64,000 bases of DNA from GCA-2746795 sp963747345 (GTDB lineage Bacteria; Chloroflexota; Anaerolineae; Promineifilales; Promineifilaceae). Positions 25,999 to 35,164 of this stretch are shown here, one piece after another. The position numbers were made by a program, and so were the translations under genes. Below the pieces are notes generated by a model that was not told the origin of the DNA, made no database searches, and saw nothing but the letters and a program-made list of their open reading frames with translations. Position 1 is the first letter of the stretch. The number at the start of each line of letters is the position of its first letter. The stretch lies in contig CAVVFA010000001.1 in NCBI GenBank assembly GCA_963747345.1, positions 434,001 through 498,000 of the forward strand, in the 5' to 3' direction.

Positions 25999-27426
25999 AT
26001 GAGCGAAGAAGAAATACCATTTACACGATACCAAGCCCTTATTGATGATTGGGATGCGTTTCAGGAGGCGGTAAAACGGCCGTTACCCACCACCATCTGG
26101 ATAAACGCTCTACGCACTACACCCGAACAATTGCACTCCATTTTAGACGTGCCCATGGAACCCATCCCCTGGCTGCCCAACGGGTTCCGTTTGCCCGATG
26201 ATTTTGCCGCCGGACGCCATTGGTCTTATCTCGCGGGACTCTTCCACATCCAGGAAGAAGTCTCCATGTTGCCCGTGCGCTTTCTCGACATCCAGCCGGG
26301 CGAGCGCGTTCTCGACTTGTGCGCGGCACCTGGCAACAAAACCGCCCAAATTGGTGTCGAACTCAACAACCGCGGCACCATCATCGGCAACGACCGCAGT
26401 ACAAGCCGGATGCGTGCCGCCAGCCACGCCCTCAACCGCCTCGGTCTCACCAACGTCACCACCACCACCACCGACGCTGTTAATTATCCCAAAGCCGCTG
26501 GCTTCTTCGATAAAATTTTGGCCGACGTCCCTTGCTCATGCGAAGGCACCTGCCGCAAAGACCGGAGCGTTACGTGGCGTGTTTCGGCTAAGGATTCGGC
26601 AAAACTGGTGGGCACACAGCTTGCCATCTTGCGCAAGGCGGTGCAGCGCTGCCGCACGGGTGGGCGTATCGTCTACGCCACTTGCACCTTTGCCCCAGAA
26701 GAAAACGAACTCATTGTCGATGCCATGTTGCAAGAATATGGCGACTTCATGCGGCTGCTACCTGCCGATATTCCGGGCTTCAATACCTCTCCTGGCCTGA
26801 CAGAATGGGAAGGACAAGTCCTCCATCCAGACCTCCACCATACCATGCGTGTATGGCCGCACCAAAACGATACGGGCGGCTTTTTTGTGGCAGTCATGGA
26901 AAAATTTGCGGATCCCCGGTCATTAGCCGACAACGCGCCCGTTGATGAACCACAAGCGTTAAATATTACTGAAGAGCGCGAGCCGTGGCTCACTATTTTG
27001 TCTGACCGATTTGGTATCGACCCCGCCCATTTTGATGATTACACCGTCTTCCGTGAGGGGCGAACGGGTGTTTACATAACTAATCGGGATCAGCTACCCC
27101 CAGAGAAGCCGCTACCGGATAGCATCGGCATGTTGTTCATGCGCACGGATGGCAAATATCCCAAGCTGACGACCTCTGCGGCACTCCAGTTTGGGCATTT
27201 GGCGACCAAGAATGTCATCGATTTAGAGCCGGAGCAGGTGCAGGCGTTTATGGCACGGCAGGATTTTGATGTCTGTGATGCACAGCTTGAGACGGTGACC
27301 GGTGTCGGCTATGCCATTTTGCGTTACAAAGATTTTGTGGTGGGAATGGGGGTATATCGGGCGCATTTAGGGTTAGTGGAGAGTCTGTTCCCCAAAGGCT
27401 GGGCGCGGAAGACTGTTTTGGTTTAA
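25999..27426 (+). CDS. RsmB/RsmF-type RNA 5-methylcytosine methyltransferase
   Basis: 475 aa. Methylates C5 of cytosine in rRNA or tRNA. The SAM site is RVLDLCAAPGNKTAQIGVEL. The two Cys used by this family are in ILADVPCSCEGTCRKD (near 176) and IVYATCTFAPEENEL (near 226). N-terminal TRYQALIDDWDAFQEAV is the usual substrate-binding extension, and the C-terminal ~150 residues resemble the PUA-like tail of RsmF/YebU. ATG 25999 is preferred over an upstream in-frame start, because the family N-terminus begins here. One decamer at 26075 reads K-R-P-L. Confidence 0.92.
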   Translation: MSEEEIPFTRYQALIDDWDAFQEAVKRPLPTTIWINALRTTPEQLHSILDVPMEPIPWLPNGFRLPDDFAAGRHWSYLAGLFHIQEEVSMLPVRFLDIQPGERVLDLCAAPGNKTAQIGVELNNRGTIIGNDRSTSRMRAASHALNRLGLTNVTTTTTDAVNYPKAAGFFDKILADVPCSCEGTCRKDRSVTWRVSAKDSAKLVGTQLAILRKAVQRCRTGGRIVYATCTFAPEENELIVDAMLQEYGDFMRLLPADIPGFNTSPGLTEWEGQVLHPDLHHTMRVWPHQNDTGGFFVAVMEKFADPRSLADNAPVDEPQALNITEEREPWLTILSDRFGIDPAHFDDYTVFREGRTGVYITNRDQLPPEKPLPDSIGMLFMRTDGKYPKLTTSAALQFGHLATKNVIDLEPEQVQAFMARQDFDVCDAQLETVTGVGYAILRYKDFVVGMGVYRAHLGLVESLFPKGWARKTVLV

Positions 27427-27512
27427 GGTCTCTCTGCGCCGTGTCGCCCCTGCCATCATGTATTGGCTATAATAGTTGCATTATTTACCCACTTAATAAG
27501 GAGGAGTGTATT

Positions 27513-28062
27513 ATGCTCACACAAAGTCAGGCAAAAGCGGCGCAAGAACGGGCGGCGGCATTGTTGGATAAGGTTGGCATCGCTTTAACTCCCGCCGAAC
27601 GTGACACGATTGAAATCGCGGAATTTGGTCTGGGAGAATTGGAACAGACGGGGCTGGAACTCATTACTTATGTCAATACAGACCGCTATTGTGCCAAAGA
27701 ATTGGTGCTGTTTCCTCGCCAAACCTGTCCTGAACATCGTCATCCGCCAGTGGGGAATGATCCGGGCAAGATGGAAACGTTCCGCTGTCGTTCAGGCAAA
27801 GTATGGTTGTATGTGGAAGGGCAGCCAGCCGCCCAGCCACAGGGACAAGTGCCAACAGGCAGTGAAACGTATTACACGGTCTTTCATGAAATCGAACTGA
27901 ATCCAGGCGAACAGTACACGATTCCGCCGAACACGCTTGCATTGGTTTCAGGCTGGCGATGAGGGCGCGATTGTGTCTGAATTTTCCTCTACCAGCCGCG
28001 ATGAATCGGATATTTTTACGGACCCACGCATTCAGCGGATGCCGGAGATTGCGGAAGATTAG
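27513..28062 (+). CDS. D-lyxose isomerase-like cupin (one frameshift)
   Basis: 182 aa. A cupin sugar isomerase that interconverts D-lyxose/D-xylulose and D-mannose/D-fructose in the characterised family. The frame shows metal-site motifs CPEHRHPPVGNDPGKMETF and the sugar-site tail. Near 27946 an extra G breaks the frame: CCG AAC ACG CTT then (G) CAT TGG TTT. Removing it gives PPNTLHWFQAGDEGAIVSEF, then SSTSRDESDIFTDPRIQR, the conserved C-terminus of this family. Strong AAGGAGGAG ribosome site before the ATG. Confidence 0.88.
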
Positions 28063-28067
28063 ATGAT

Positions 28068-28178
28068 GAAAATTTAATAACATGGGTAACTGAGATGAAA
28101 GATTAAAGATTGAGATTAGTGCCCGAGCAATCTTTAATCTTCAATCTTTCGTAAGTAATTTTTATTTACGTTCCTAAG
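28068..28178. repeat. Nested intergenic inverted repeat, copy A
   Basis: Outer arms ATTTAATAACATGGGTAAC (about 28071-28090) and GTAAGTAATTTTTATTTACG (about 28151-28170) flank an inner hairpin of GATTAAAGATTGAG / CAATCTTTAATCTTC. The outer arms recur at 52501-52624 around a different inner hairpin. Confidence 0.75.
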
Positions 28179-28214
28179 CCTCACTCTTTGCGGAGCGTGG
28201 AACGAGGAGGGAGT

Positions 28215-29312
28215 ATGAAACTAAACGGCCGTTTCTACACAAAACGAGACATCGAAGCCAGAGTGGGGCGCATGGAGCAGGTGGGCGGCATCCGGCGCTT
28301 CACGTGGGCTGAAGGGCGCGAAGCTGGCACCGAGATGATTGAAGTGCGCACGGGCGCGGGCCTGCGCTATCTGGTCTCGCCTTCACGGGCGCTGGATATT
28401 TCGCTGGCTGAGTTTGGCGGCACGCCGCTGACGTGGCAGTCGGGGAACGGGGATGTGCATCCCAGTTTTTACGATAATCGAGAGGCGGAATGGTTGAGAA
28501 CGGCCGTTGGCGGTTTGCTGATGACCTGTGGCTTGAGTTACGTCGGCGCACCCGGCGCAGATGAAGGCGAGGCGTTTGGTCTGCATGGTCGCGCCCACCA
28601 TCTACCGGCGCGGCACGTCGGCGCAAACGCCCGTTGGCAAGATGACGAATACGAGATGACAATTTCTGGTCTGGTGGAAGAGAGCCGCATCTTTGGTGAA
28701 AACCTGCGCCTGACGCGCACCATTCGCAGTCGTCTGGGCGAAAATCGCATTAGTTTGACGGATGAAGTGGAAAACGCTGGCTTCACGGAAACGCCGTTGA
28801 TGCTGCTCTACCATTTCAACTTTGGTTATCCCCTGCTCGACGAGACCACGCAAATCACGTTTCCCTCGCGGAAGGTCGTGGCGCGGGATGCTGGTGTGCC
28901 TCTGGCTGGTTACGAGTCCTGGAATGCGCCCGACCCCACCTATTCCGAACGCGTTTATTATCATGAAGAGCTGGTGGCGGACGAAAACGGCCGTTTAACC
29001 GCCACTATTCACAATCCACATTTTCCGATAGCGGGGGGAGAACGGCCGTTATCCGTGCATCTCTCCTGGCAGCAAAGCCAACTGCCCAAACTGGTGCAGT
29101 GGAAAATGCCTGGAGCTGGTGTGCATGTACTCGGCATCGAACCGGCCAACTGCACCGTCGAAGGCCGGGCCGTGGCACGAGAACGGGGCACACTAGACAT
29201 GCTGGCTCCCGGCGAAAAACGACTATTTGAACTTGACCTCATCATTAACTTAACCGGCGCTACCGTATCGACTATCCGACTAAAGACTATCCGACTAAGG
29301 ACTATCTACCCC
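28215..29312 (+). CDS. DUF4432 aldose-1-epimerase-like protein, running into the next gene
   Basis: About 350 aa of galactose-mutarotase fold of the DUF4432 type: TEMIEVRTGAGLRYLVSPSR, RALDISLAEFGGTPLTW, GLLMTCGLSYVGAPGADE, EAFGLHGRAHHLPARHV, LYHFNFGYPLL and VHVLGIEPANCTVEGR. His and Glu residues in these motifs match aldose epimerases. There is no stop codon after FELDLIINLTG: the frame passes through three copies of a 15-bp repeat directly into the ATG of the MenC-like gene. Either the two are fused, or a base error hides the stop. The nearby lyxose isomerase makes a sugar-epimerase role plausible. Confidence 0.82.
29270..29306. repeat. 15-bp tandem repeat at the DUF4432/MenC junction
   Basis: GACTATCCGACTAAA (29270-29284), GACTATCCGACTAAG (29285-29299), then GACTATC. 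The 15-bp unit keeps the frame open and reads through; in another frame each unit holds a TAA. Confidence 0.8.
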
Positions 29313-30438
29313 ATGAAAATTGAACGAATTGACCTTTTCCATATTTCTATGCCATTGGTTAGCCCGTTTGGCACCAGTTTTGGGATGCAGATTGAACGCT
29401 CCTGCCTCATCCTGAAACTTTATGCCGAGGGACTGGTGGGCTGGGGCGAGTGTGTGGCCACGAATGATCCAGGCTACAGCTATGAAACGGCCGTTACCGC
29501 CTGGCACATTTTAAGCGACTTCCTCATTCCGGCCGTGCTGGGTAAAGAGTTGCAGGAACCAGAAGATTTACAAGCGTGGCTGCGTTCGGTGCGTGGGCAT
29601 CCGTTGGCTAAGGCGGCGCTGGATCAGGCGGTTTGGGACATCACCGCCCAGCGCGATGGCTTGTCAATGGCACAAAAATTGGCCGCGCCGTATGCTGAGG
29701 GAGCCGAAAGGGCGCGTCAAAGTGGGCATCAGCATCGGCACTCAGCCCACAGTTGCCGCCACCATGGACGTTATCGCTGAAAATCTGGCGAAGGGGTACG
29801 GGCGCATCAAACTCAAAATCAAACCAGGCCACGATATTGAGCTGGCTCGTGCCGCCCGCCACCATTTCCCAGACACCCTGATCATGCTGGACGCCAATTC
29901 GGCCTACCGTTTAGAGGATGCGCCGCTTTTTCAGGCGATGGACGACCTGAATTTGCTCATGATCGAACAACCGCTGGGCCATGACGACATCTACGACCAC
30001 AGCCAACTGCGGCCGCTGATCCAGTCGCCATTGTGCCTGGATGAAAGCATCATCTCGGCCGATCATGCGCGGTATGCGCTGGCCTTGCAGGCGTGCGACA
30101 TCATCAACGTCAAACCGTCGCGGGTGTCTGGCTGGACGGAAGCCCGCAAAATCCATGATCTGGCGCGGGCAAACGGCCTGCGCTTGTGGGTGGGCGGCAT
30201 GTTGGAGACGGGTGTGGGCCGGGCGGCGCAGTTGGCGTTGGCTTCGCTGCCTGGGTTCACCCTGCCCGGCGATATTTCGGCCACGGAGCGTTATTACCAC
30301 CACGACATCGCCACGCGCTTTACATTAAATGCCGAAGACAGTACCATTACGGTTCCCACCGGGCCGGGTTTAGGCATTGAGGTGGATGAGGCACGGTTAA
30401 CGGCCGTTACCCAACAAAAACAAACATTTACGATTTAA
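29313..30438 (+). CDS. MenC/NSAR-like enolase-superfamily enzyme (one frameshift)
   Basis: Candidate o-succinylbenzoate synthase or N-succinylamino acid racemase. Starts MKIERIDLFHISMPLVSPFG. The capping domain is followed by a frame break near 29697, where removing one G from GAGGGAG restores EEPKGRVKVGISIGTQPT. Active-site residues are all present: KLKIKPG (KxK pair), IMLDANSAY (Asp), MIEQPLGHDD (Glu), CLDESIISA (Asp) and IINVKPSRVSG (Lys). No other menaquinone gene is here, and a COG3375 GNAT lies nearby, which leans towards the NSAR role, but this is inference. Two decamers inside (29486, 30399). Confidence 0.85.
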
Positions 30439-30500
30439 GATTAACGATTGACGATTCCCATGCGCCCAATCGTCAATCCAAAATCCCAAATCGTAAATCG
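30429..30500. repeat. Intergenic repeat array (CGATTTAAGATTAACGATTG type)
   Basis: ACGATTTAAGATTAACGATT and GACGATT are followed by complements AATCGTCAATCC, AAATCCCAAATCGTAAATCG, making a long imperfect hairpin between menC-like and proC. Confidence 0.75.
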
Positions 30501-30508
30501 AGGTGAGT

Positions 30509-31345
30509 ATGTTTAAAGACAAGAAAATTGCCTTTATTGGCAGCGGTACCATGGCCGAAGCCATGATCCGCGGCTTGCTAGACCAGGAAGTTGCCACGCC
30601 AGCGCAAATCATCGCTTCTGATCCGTGGGATGCGCGGCTCAAGTATTTGAAAGAACGCTATAACATCCCCACCACAGCCGACAACGCCAAAGCGGCCGAA
30701 GACGGCCAGATTGTGGTCTTTTCCTTCAAACCGCAGAACCTGGAGACAGTGATGCCCAGCGTGCGCGGCCATTTGCGGCGGCAGGATTTGCTTATCTCCA
30801 TTGTGGCTGGTGTGCCTATCCAGAAATTAGCCAATGGCGTGGCGCATACCGCCGTGGTGCGGGCCATGCCCAACACACCTGCACAAATTGGACAGGGCAT
30901 CACGGTTTGGACGGGAACCGCAGAGATAAGCGACCTGCACAAAGAACAGGCGCAAGCGATTCTCGGTTCGCTGGGTGAAGAGATATTCATGGGCGAGGAG
31001 CGTTATCTGGATATGGCGACGGCGCTCAGCGGTTCTGGCCCTGGTTATGTGTTTATGATGATGGAAGCGATGATCGACGCGGGGGTCCACATGGGTTTTT
31101 CGCGCCATGTGGCGGAGCAGTTGGTGACGCAAACGATGTTGGGGTCGGTGGAATATGCCAAGCGTTCCAACAAGCATGTGGCGGAACTGCGTAATCAGGT
31201 GACATCGCCGGGCGGCACGACGGCTGAGGCGCTGTACCACATGGAAAAAGGCGGTCTGCGCACTGTCATTTCACGCGGGATTTGGGCCGCCTACCAACGT
31301 TCCATCGCTCTGGGACGCGGCGATGACCATAAACCAGACCTGTAG
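30509..31345 (+). CDS. proC: Pyrroline-5-carboxylate reductase
   Basis: Last step of proline synthesis, reducing pyrroline-5-carboxylate with NAD(P)H. 278 aa. Rossmann motif KIAFIGSGTMAEAMIRGLL, then VVFSFKPQNLETVMP, ISIVAGVPIQKLANGV, AVVRAMPNTPAQIGQGITV, and the C-terminal signature ALSGSGPGYVFMMMEAMIDAG with LRNQVTSPGGTTAEAL. Complete and normal in length. The ATG at 30509 has GGTGAG just upstream; a GTG at 30503 is an alternative. Confidence 0.97.
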   Translation: MFKDKKIAFIGSGTMAEAMIRGLLDQEVATPAQIIASDPWDARLKYLKERYNIPTTADNAKAAEDGQIVVFSFKPQNLETVMPSVRGHLRRQDLLISIVAGVPIQKLANGVAHTAVVRAMPNTPAQIGQGITVWTGTAEISDLHKEQAQAILGSLGEEIFMGEERYLDMATALSGSGPGYVFMMMEAMIDAGVHMGFSRHVAEQLVTQTMLGSVEYAKRSNKHVAELRNQVTSPGGTTAEALYHMEKGGLRTVISRGIWAAYQRSIALGRGDDHKPDL

Positions 31346-31346
31346 G

Positions 31347-31449
31347 GATTAACGATTGTGGATTTTCGGGCGAAGCGTCGCGCAGGGACATTGACGATTG
31401 GTATAGGCCGCGTTCAAATCGTCAATCCACAATCGTCAATCGTAAATTG
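31347..31449. repeat. Intergenic repeat array (GATTAACGATTGTGGATT type)
   Basis: GGATTAACGATTGTGGATT and GACGATTGG are mirrored by CAAATCGTCAATCCACAATC and GTCAATCGTAAATTG around a GC-rich centre. Same word family as 30429-30500. Confidence 0.75.
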
Positions 31450-31451
31450 AT

Positions 31452-33218
31452 ATGGTTGTAATTCAAGATGGCCCGCACTGGCTCGAATTTGAGGAGCCGG
31501 TGCGGGTTGTGTGTGTAAATGAACCTGGGGAGGTTTTGGCGGCGCTGCATGAGGTGGAAACGGCCGTTTCTACCCAAAACCTCTACGCCGCTGGATTCCT
31601 CACCTATGAAGCATCCGCCGCTTTTGGTCTGGCGGTGCATTCAGCGCCAGAAGATGGGCTGCCTTTGTTGTGGTTTGGTCTGTATGAGCGACCTAGACCT
31701 CCGAGGTTGGCGACTACAAGTCGCTTGAAACCTCGGAGGTCTGCTGGCTACCAACTTGGGCAGTGGCAATCTTCGATTGAGCCAGTCGCTTACCAGTCGG
31801 CCATAAAACGTATTAAAACACAAATCGCGGCGGGGAATACCTATCAGGTTAACTATACATTTCCATTAAAAGCCTCTTTTCAGGGCGATCCCTGGGCGCT
31901 GTTTACCGATTTGGTCGCGGCGCAGAATGGGGAGTACGCGGCGTATGTCGATACGGGGCGGCATGTGGTTTGCTCGGCCTCGCCGGAGCTGTTTTTCCGG
32001 CGGGATGGGGCTGTGTTGACCGCAAAACCGATGAAGGGAACGGCCGTTCGCGGGCGCACCCTGGCTGAAGACGAAGCCAATATGGCCTGGCTGGCCCAGT
32101 CGGAGAAGAACCGGGCGGAAAACGTGATGATTGTGGATATGATTCGCAACGACATGGGGCGGGTGGCGGAAACAGGCAGTGTGGCTGTGCCCAGCTTGTT
32201 TGATGTGGCCCGATTCCCTACGCTGCTGCAAATGACTTCGACGGTGACAGCGCGAACGCAGGCTTCGTTGACGGAGATTTTTCAGGCGATGTATCCGTGT
32301 GCTTCCATCACCGGTGCGCCAAAAGTAAGCACGATGGCGCTTATTCGGGAACTGGAGCCGGAACCGCGCGGCGTGTATACGGGCGCGATTGGCTTTATTT
32401 CGCCAGAGGGTCGGGCGCAGTTTAATGTGGCGATTCGCACGGTGACGGTGGATAGGGAGCAGGAAACGGCCGTTTACAACGTCGGTTCTGGGGTGGTGTG
32501 GGATTCGGAGGCAGAAGCTGAGTATGAGGAGTGTCTATTGAAAGCGAAGGTACTGGGTCAGAAACGGGAACCCGTTGCTCTGTTGGAATCGTTGTTGTGG
32601 ACACCGGATGCTGGCTATTATTTGTTGGAGCGGCATCTGGAGCGGCTGAGCCGGTCGGCTGAATATTTTGGCATGGCTTTGGCGGAAACGGCCACTTCGG
32701 CAAGCTCAGGACAGGCCGTTGTCGATGCGTTAACTGCATTTGCCCAATCGCTGACAGAGCCGAGTAAGGTGCGCCTGGTAGTGAACAGTGAACAGTTGAC
32801 AGTGAACAGTGTGGCGTTGACTGAGGGGGTGGGGCAGTTGGCGGAGCCGCTTCGCATAGGGCTGGCGATTGAGCCAATCCACTCAGACAACGTGTATCTA
32901 TACCATAAGACGACACAGCGGCAGATGTATGCCCAGGCGTTGGCTTCCCGCCCGGACTGCGATGATGTGGTTTTGTGGAATGAGCGCGGCGAGGTGACGG
33001 AGACGAGTAGTGCCAATATCGTGGTGGCGTTGGCAGGCGAGCTGTGGACGCCGCCGGTATCATCGGGTTTGCTGGCGGGCACGATGCGAGAAGAGCTGTT
33101 GGAAAACGGCCGTTTACGTGAAAAAGTGATCACGAAAGACGAGTTGTTATCAGCAGATGCTATCTATTTAATCAATTCTGTGCGCGGCTGGCGCACGGCA
33201 AAAGTCATTGACAAATAA
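31452..33218 (+). CDS. PabB-PabC fusion: aminodeoxychorismate synthase I and lyase
   Basis: 588 aa making p-aminobenzoate for folate. Residues 1 to about 380 are PabB: TYEASAAFGLAV, GNTYQVNYTFPL, CSASPELFFRRDG, TAKPMKGTAVRGR, ENVMIVDMIRNDMGRVA, ASITGAPKVSTMALIRELE and GAIGFISPEGRAQFNVAIRT. Residues from about 385 are a PabC-type fold-IV PLP enzyme: YYLLERHLERLSRSAEYFG, YLYHKTTQRQMY with the PLP Lys, DDVVLWNERGEVTETSSANI and GLLAGTMREELL. Three different repeat insertions are read in frame: RPRPPRLATTSRLKPRRS (31695-31742), TSASSGQA (32694-32717) and VNSEQLTVNS (32781-32811). Four decamers lie in the gene. Confidence 0.94.
   Translation: MVVIQDGPHWLEFEEPVRVVCVNEPGEVLAALHEVETAVSTQNLYAAGFLTYEASAAFGLAVHSAPEDGLPLLWFGLYERPRPPRLATTSRLKPRRSAGYQLGQWQSSIEPVAYQSAIKRIKTQIAAGNTYQVNYTFPLKASFQGDPWALFTDLVAAQNGEYAAYVDTGRHVVCSASPELFFRRDGAVLTAKPMKGTAVRGRTLAEDEANMAWLAQSEKNRAENVMIVDMIRNDMGRVAETGSVAVPSLFDVARFPTLLQMTSTVTARTQASLTEIFQAMYPCASITGAPKVSTMALIRELEPEPRGVYTGAIGFISPEGRAQFNVAIRTVTVDREQETAVYNVGSGVVWDSEAEAEYEECLLKAKVLGQKREPVALLESLLWTPDAGYYLLERHLERLSRSAEYFGMALAETATSASSGQAVVDALTAFAQSLTEPSKVRLVVNSEQLTVNSVALTEGVGQLAEPLRIGLAIEPIHSDNVYLYHKTTQRQMYAQALASRPDCDDVVLWNERGEVTETSSANIVVALAGELWTPPVSSGLLAGTMREELLENGRLREKVITKDELLSADAIYLINSVRGWRTAKVIDK
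31695..31742. repeat. 48-bp palindromic repeat inside pabB
   Basis: AGACCTCCGAGGTT (31695-31708) pairs with AACCTCGGAGGTCT (31729-31742), with an inner CGACT-aca-AGTCG stem. It is 48 bp, a multiple of three, and adds 16 residues to PabB in a variable region. Confidence 0.85.
32694..32717. repeat. 24-bp element inserted in an AACGGCCGTT site (copy 2, in pabC part)
   Basis: AACGGCC (32687-32693) is followed by 24 bp, ACTTCGGCAAGCTCAGGACA then GGCC, then GTT (32718-32720). The inserted length and position match copy 1 exactly. Confidence 0.85.
32781..32811. repeat. GTGAACAGTGAACAG repeat inside the pabC part
   Basis: Three tandem copies of a GTGAACAGT-like word read as VNSEQLTVNS. The same word family is intergenic at 5518-5611 and 50647-50721. 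Confidence 0.7.
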
Positions 33219-33232
33219 AGCAAGAGGTCATT

Positions 33233-34247
33233 ATGAAAATTTTAGTAACTGGCGGCGCCGGCTACATCGGCAGCCATACCGTGGTGGAATTATTAAACGC
33301 CGGACACGAGGTCGTTGTCGTTGATAATCTGCATAATAGTAAAGAAGAAGCACTGCGCCGTGTGGAAGAGTTGACCGGCAAAACTGTTTTGTTTTACAAG
33401 GTGGATTTGCTGGATGAGGCGGGATTGGACACCGTTTTTAGTGAACATAACGTTGATGCAGTAATCCATTTTGCCGGGTTGAAAGCGGTTGGTGAATCAG
33501 TTGAAAAACCGTTGTTCTATTACGAAAACAATCTGGCGGGCACGGTGATTTTGTGTAAAGTGATGGCGCGGCACGGTGTGAAAGACCTTGTGTTCAGCTC
33601 ATCCTGCACGGTGTATGGTGAACCAGAAACCGTGCCGATTACAGAAGATTTTCCGCTGGTGGCCTACAGTCCATACGGCCGTACCAAGTGGATGATTGAG
33701 ATGATGCTGCAAGATTTGTACGACTCAGACAACGAATGGAACATCATTTTGCTGCGCTACTTCAATCCGGTGGGCGCTCACAAAAGTGGACGTATTGGTG
33801 AAGACCCCAACGGCATTCCTAACAATCTGGTTCCTTTTATCACCCAAGTTGCTGTCGGTAAACTGCCCTCTTTGCGTGTATTTGGAGATGATTACGAGAC
33901 GCGAGATGGTACATGTGTGCGTGACTATATTCACGTTGTTGATTTGGCGCTGGGACATTTGAAAGCGTTAGACAAACTAGCAGAAAATCCAGGCGCAGTG
34001 GCTTATAACTTAGGCACCGGTATTGGCTCGACTGTGTTGGAAGTGATTCATGCCTTTGATGCGCGCCAATAATCAGGATATTTCTTATGAAATTGTTGCC
34101 CGGCGACCTGGTGATGTGACGGCGGCGTATGCGGATCCCCAAAAAGCGAAAGCTGAGTTGGGCTGGGAAGCAACGCATAGCCTGGAAGAGATGTGTGCCG
34201 ATGCCTGGCGCTGGCAATCAAAAAATCCAAACGGGTACGAGGATTAA
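33233..34247 (+). CDS. galE: UDP-glucose 4-epimerase (one frameshift)
   Basis: Interconverts UDP-glucose and UDP-galactose for glycan synthesis. The extended SDR fold starts MKILVTGGAGYIGSHTVVEL. The catalytic residues are Ser in LVFSSSCTVYGEP and the Tyr/Lys pair in YSPYGRTKWMIEM. It continues to YNLGTGIGSTVLEVIHAFD, where an extra base near 34060 breaks the frame; dropping it gives RANNQDISYEIVARRPGDV, then CADAWRWQSKNPNGYED to the TAA at 34247. The length and order are normal once the shift is removed. A strong terminator follows. Confidence 0.93.
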
Positions 34248-34285
34248 ACGCAGAAAGTAGAACCCAATTCGTACCCATATCACTC

Positions 34286-34328
34286 ACAGGTGCGCCGTAT
34301 TTACTGGAAATGCGGCGCACCTGTTTTG
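34286..34328 (+). terminator. Rho-independent terminator of galE
   Basis: ACAGGTGCGCCG pairs with CGGCGCACCTGT around a 15-nt loop, followed by TTTTGTT. Confidence 0.85.
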
Positions 34329-34370
34329 TTATAGCAGTTCTTTCATTCTATTTGCACGCTTATGTTACAA

Positions 34371-34425
34371 TAAACTTAAATTGATTGATTGTTTAATTGA
34401 TTGAAATGATTTGAAGGAAAATTTT
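34371..34425 (+). promoter_or_regulatory. AT-rich direct repeats upstream of the second toxin-antitoxin operon
   Basis: TTGATTGATTG, TTTAATTGATTG and AAATGATTTG lie within 45 nt of the antitoxin start and could be the binding site for autoregulation. No promoter pair could be assigned with confidence. Confidence 0.35.
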
Positions 34426-34737
34426 ATGAACAAAGTGATGAGTGCTACGGATGCAAGAATCCATTTTGGTGAATTGATGAGGCATGTTGTAGAAAATGAC
34501 GTGCCTGTTTTCGTGGAGAAGTTAGGCAAGCCACAGGTTGTAGTTTTGTCTGTGGGCGTTTATGAACGGTTGCGGGATGCGTCTGTGGAGGGTGGTAAAG
34601 ACACCCTTTTTCAAGAGATATTAAGCTATGCCAGTAGTATCCAGGTGCATGATCGGAGTCCGTTGCCTGCGCCGGAAGCGATAATCCAGCAAATGCGGGA
34701 GGAACGAGATGCCCAGCTTCTCGACAATTTGTCCTGA
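34426..34737 (+). CDS. Phd/YefM-family antitoxin
   Basis: 103 aa. N-terminal domain MSATDARIHFGELMRHVV then DVPVFVEKLGKPQVVVLSV matches the Phd/YefM DNA-binding fold. The tail (PLPAPEAIIQQMREERDAQ) would neutralise the PIN toxin, whose start lies 29 nt inside this gene. An AAGGAAAAT ribosome site precedes the ATG at 34426; the upstream in-frame start at 34411 lacks one. Confidence 0.87.
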   Translation: MNKVMSATDARIHFGELMRHVVENDVPVFVEKLGKPQVVVLSVGVYERLRDASVEGGKDTLFQEILSYASSIQVHDRSPLPAPEAIIQQMREERDAQLLDNLS

Positions 34738-35164
34738 TGCCAGCCTGGTCGTGCGCTTGTTGCTGAATGAGGAGCCTGAAGCCGAGATTGTTTCTTTGTG
34801 GAAGGGATGGCATACGGCTGGTTATACGCTGGTGGCACCTGCTCTGATTTTTTATGAAGTAAGCAACGTCCTGCATCAGTATGCACGGCAGGGGTTGTTG
34901 CCTTTGGCGGATGTGGATACGGGTCTTCAGCTTGCATTTCGGTTGAATATCAAGACGATTGAGGATGTATTGTTGCATCGTCGGGCTGTGGCTATTGCCC
35001 AGCAGTGGCAGTTATCGGCAACGTATGATGCGCATTATTTAGCAACGGCGGAAAGGTACAAGGCTCAATTTTGGACGACTGATAAGCGATTGGTTTCTGC
35101 GGTGCAGTTGGATTTGGACTGGGTGCAGTTATGGACTAATGTGCCAGCCTCGCCTGATGACTAG
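34709..35164 (+). CDS. PIN-domain toxin, VapC family
   Basis: 151 aa, intact. Likely RNase toxin. Catalytic acids: Asp in CPDASLVVRLLLNEEPE, Glu in APALIFYEVSNVLHQYA, and Asp residues in ATYDAHYLATAE and FWTTDKRLV. This is the classic VapC order with all sites present. It overlaps the antitoxin by 29 nt, so the two are translationally coupled. It is distinct in sequence from the VapC at 25.2 kb and pairs with a different antitoxin fold (Phd rather than ribbon-helix-helix). Confidence 0.9.
   Translation: MPSFSTICPDASLVVRLLLNEEPEAEIVSLWKGWHTAGYTLVAPALIFYEVSNVLHQYARQGLLPLADVDTGLQLAFRLNIKTIEDVLLHRRAVAIAQQWQLSATYDAHYLATAERYKAQFWTTDKRLVSAVQLDLDWVQLWTNVPASPDD

Noticed and set aside
34371..34400. 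TTGCAC / TACAAT promoter before the Phd antitoxin
   Set aside because: The two boxes are only 8 nt apart.
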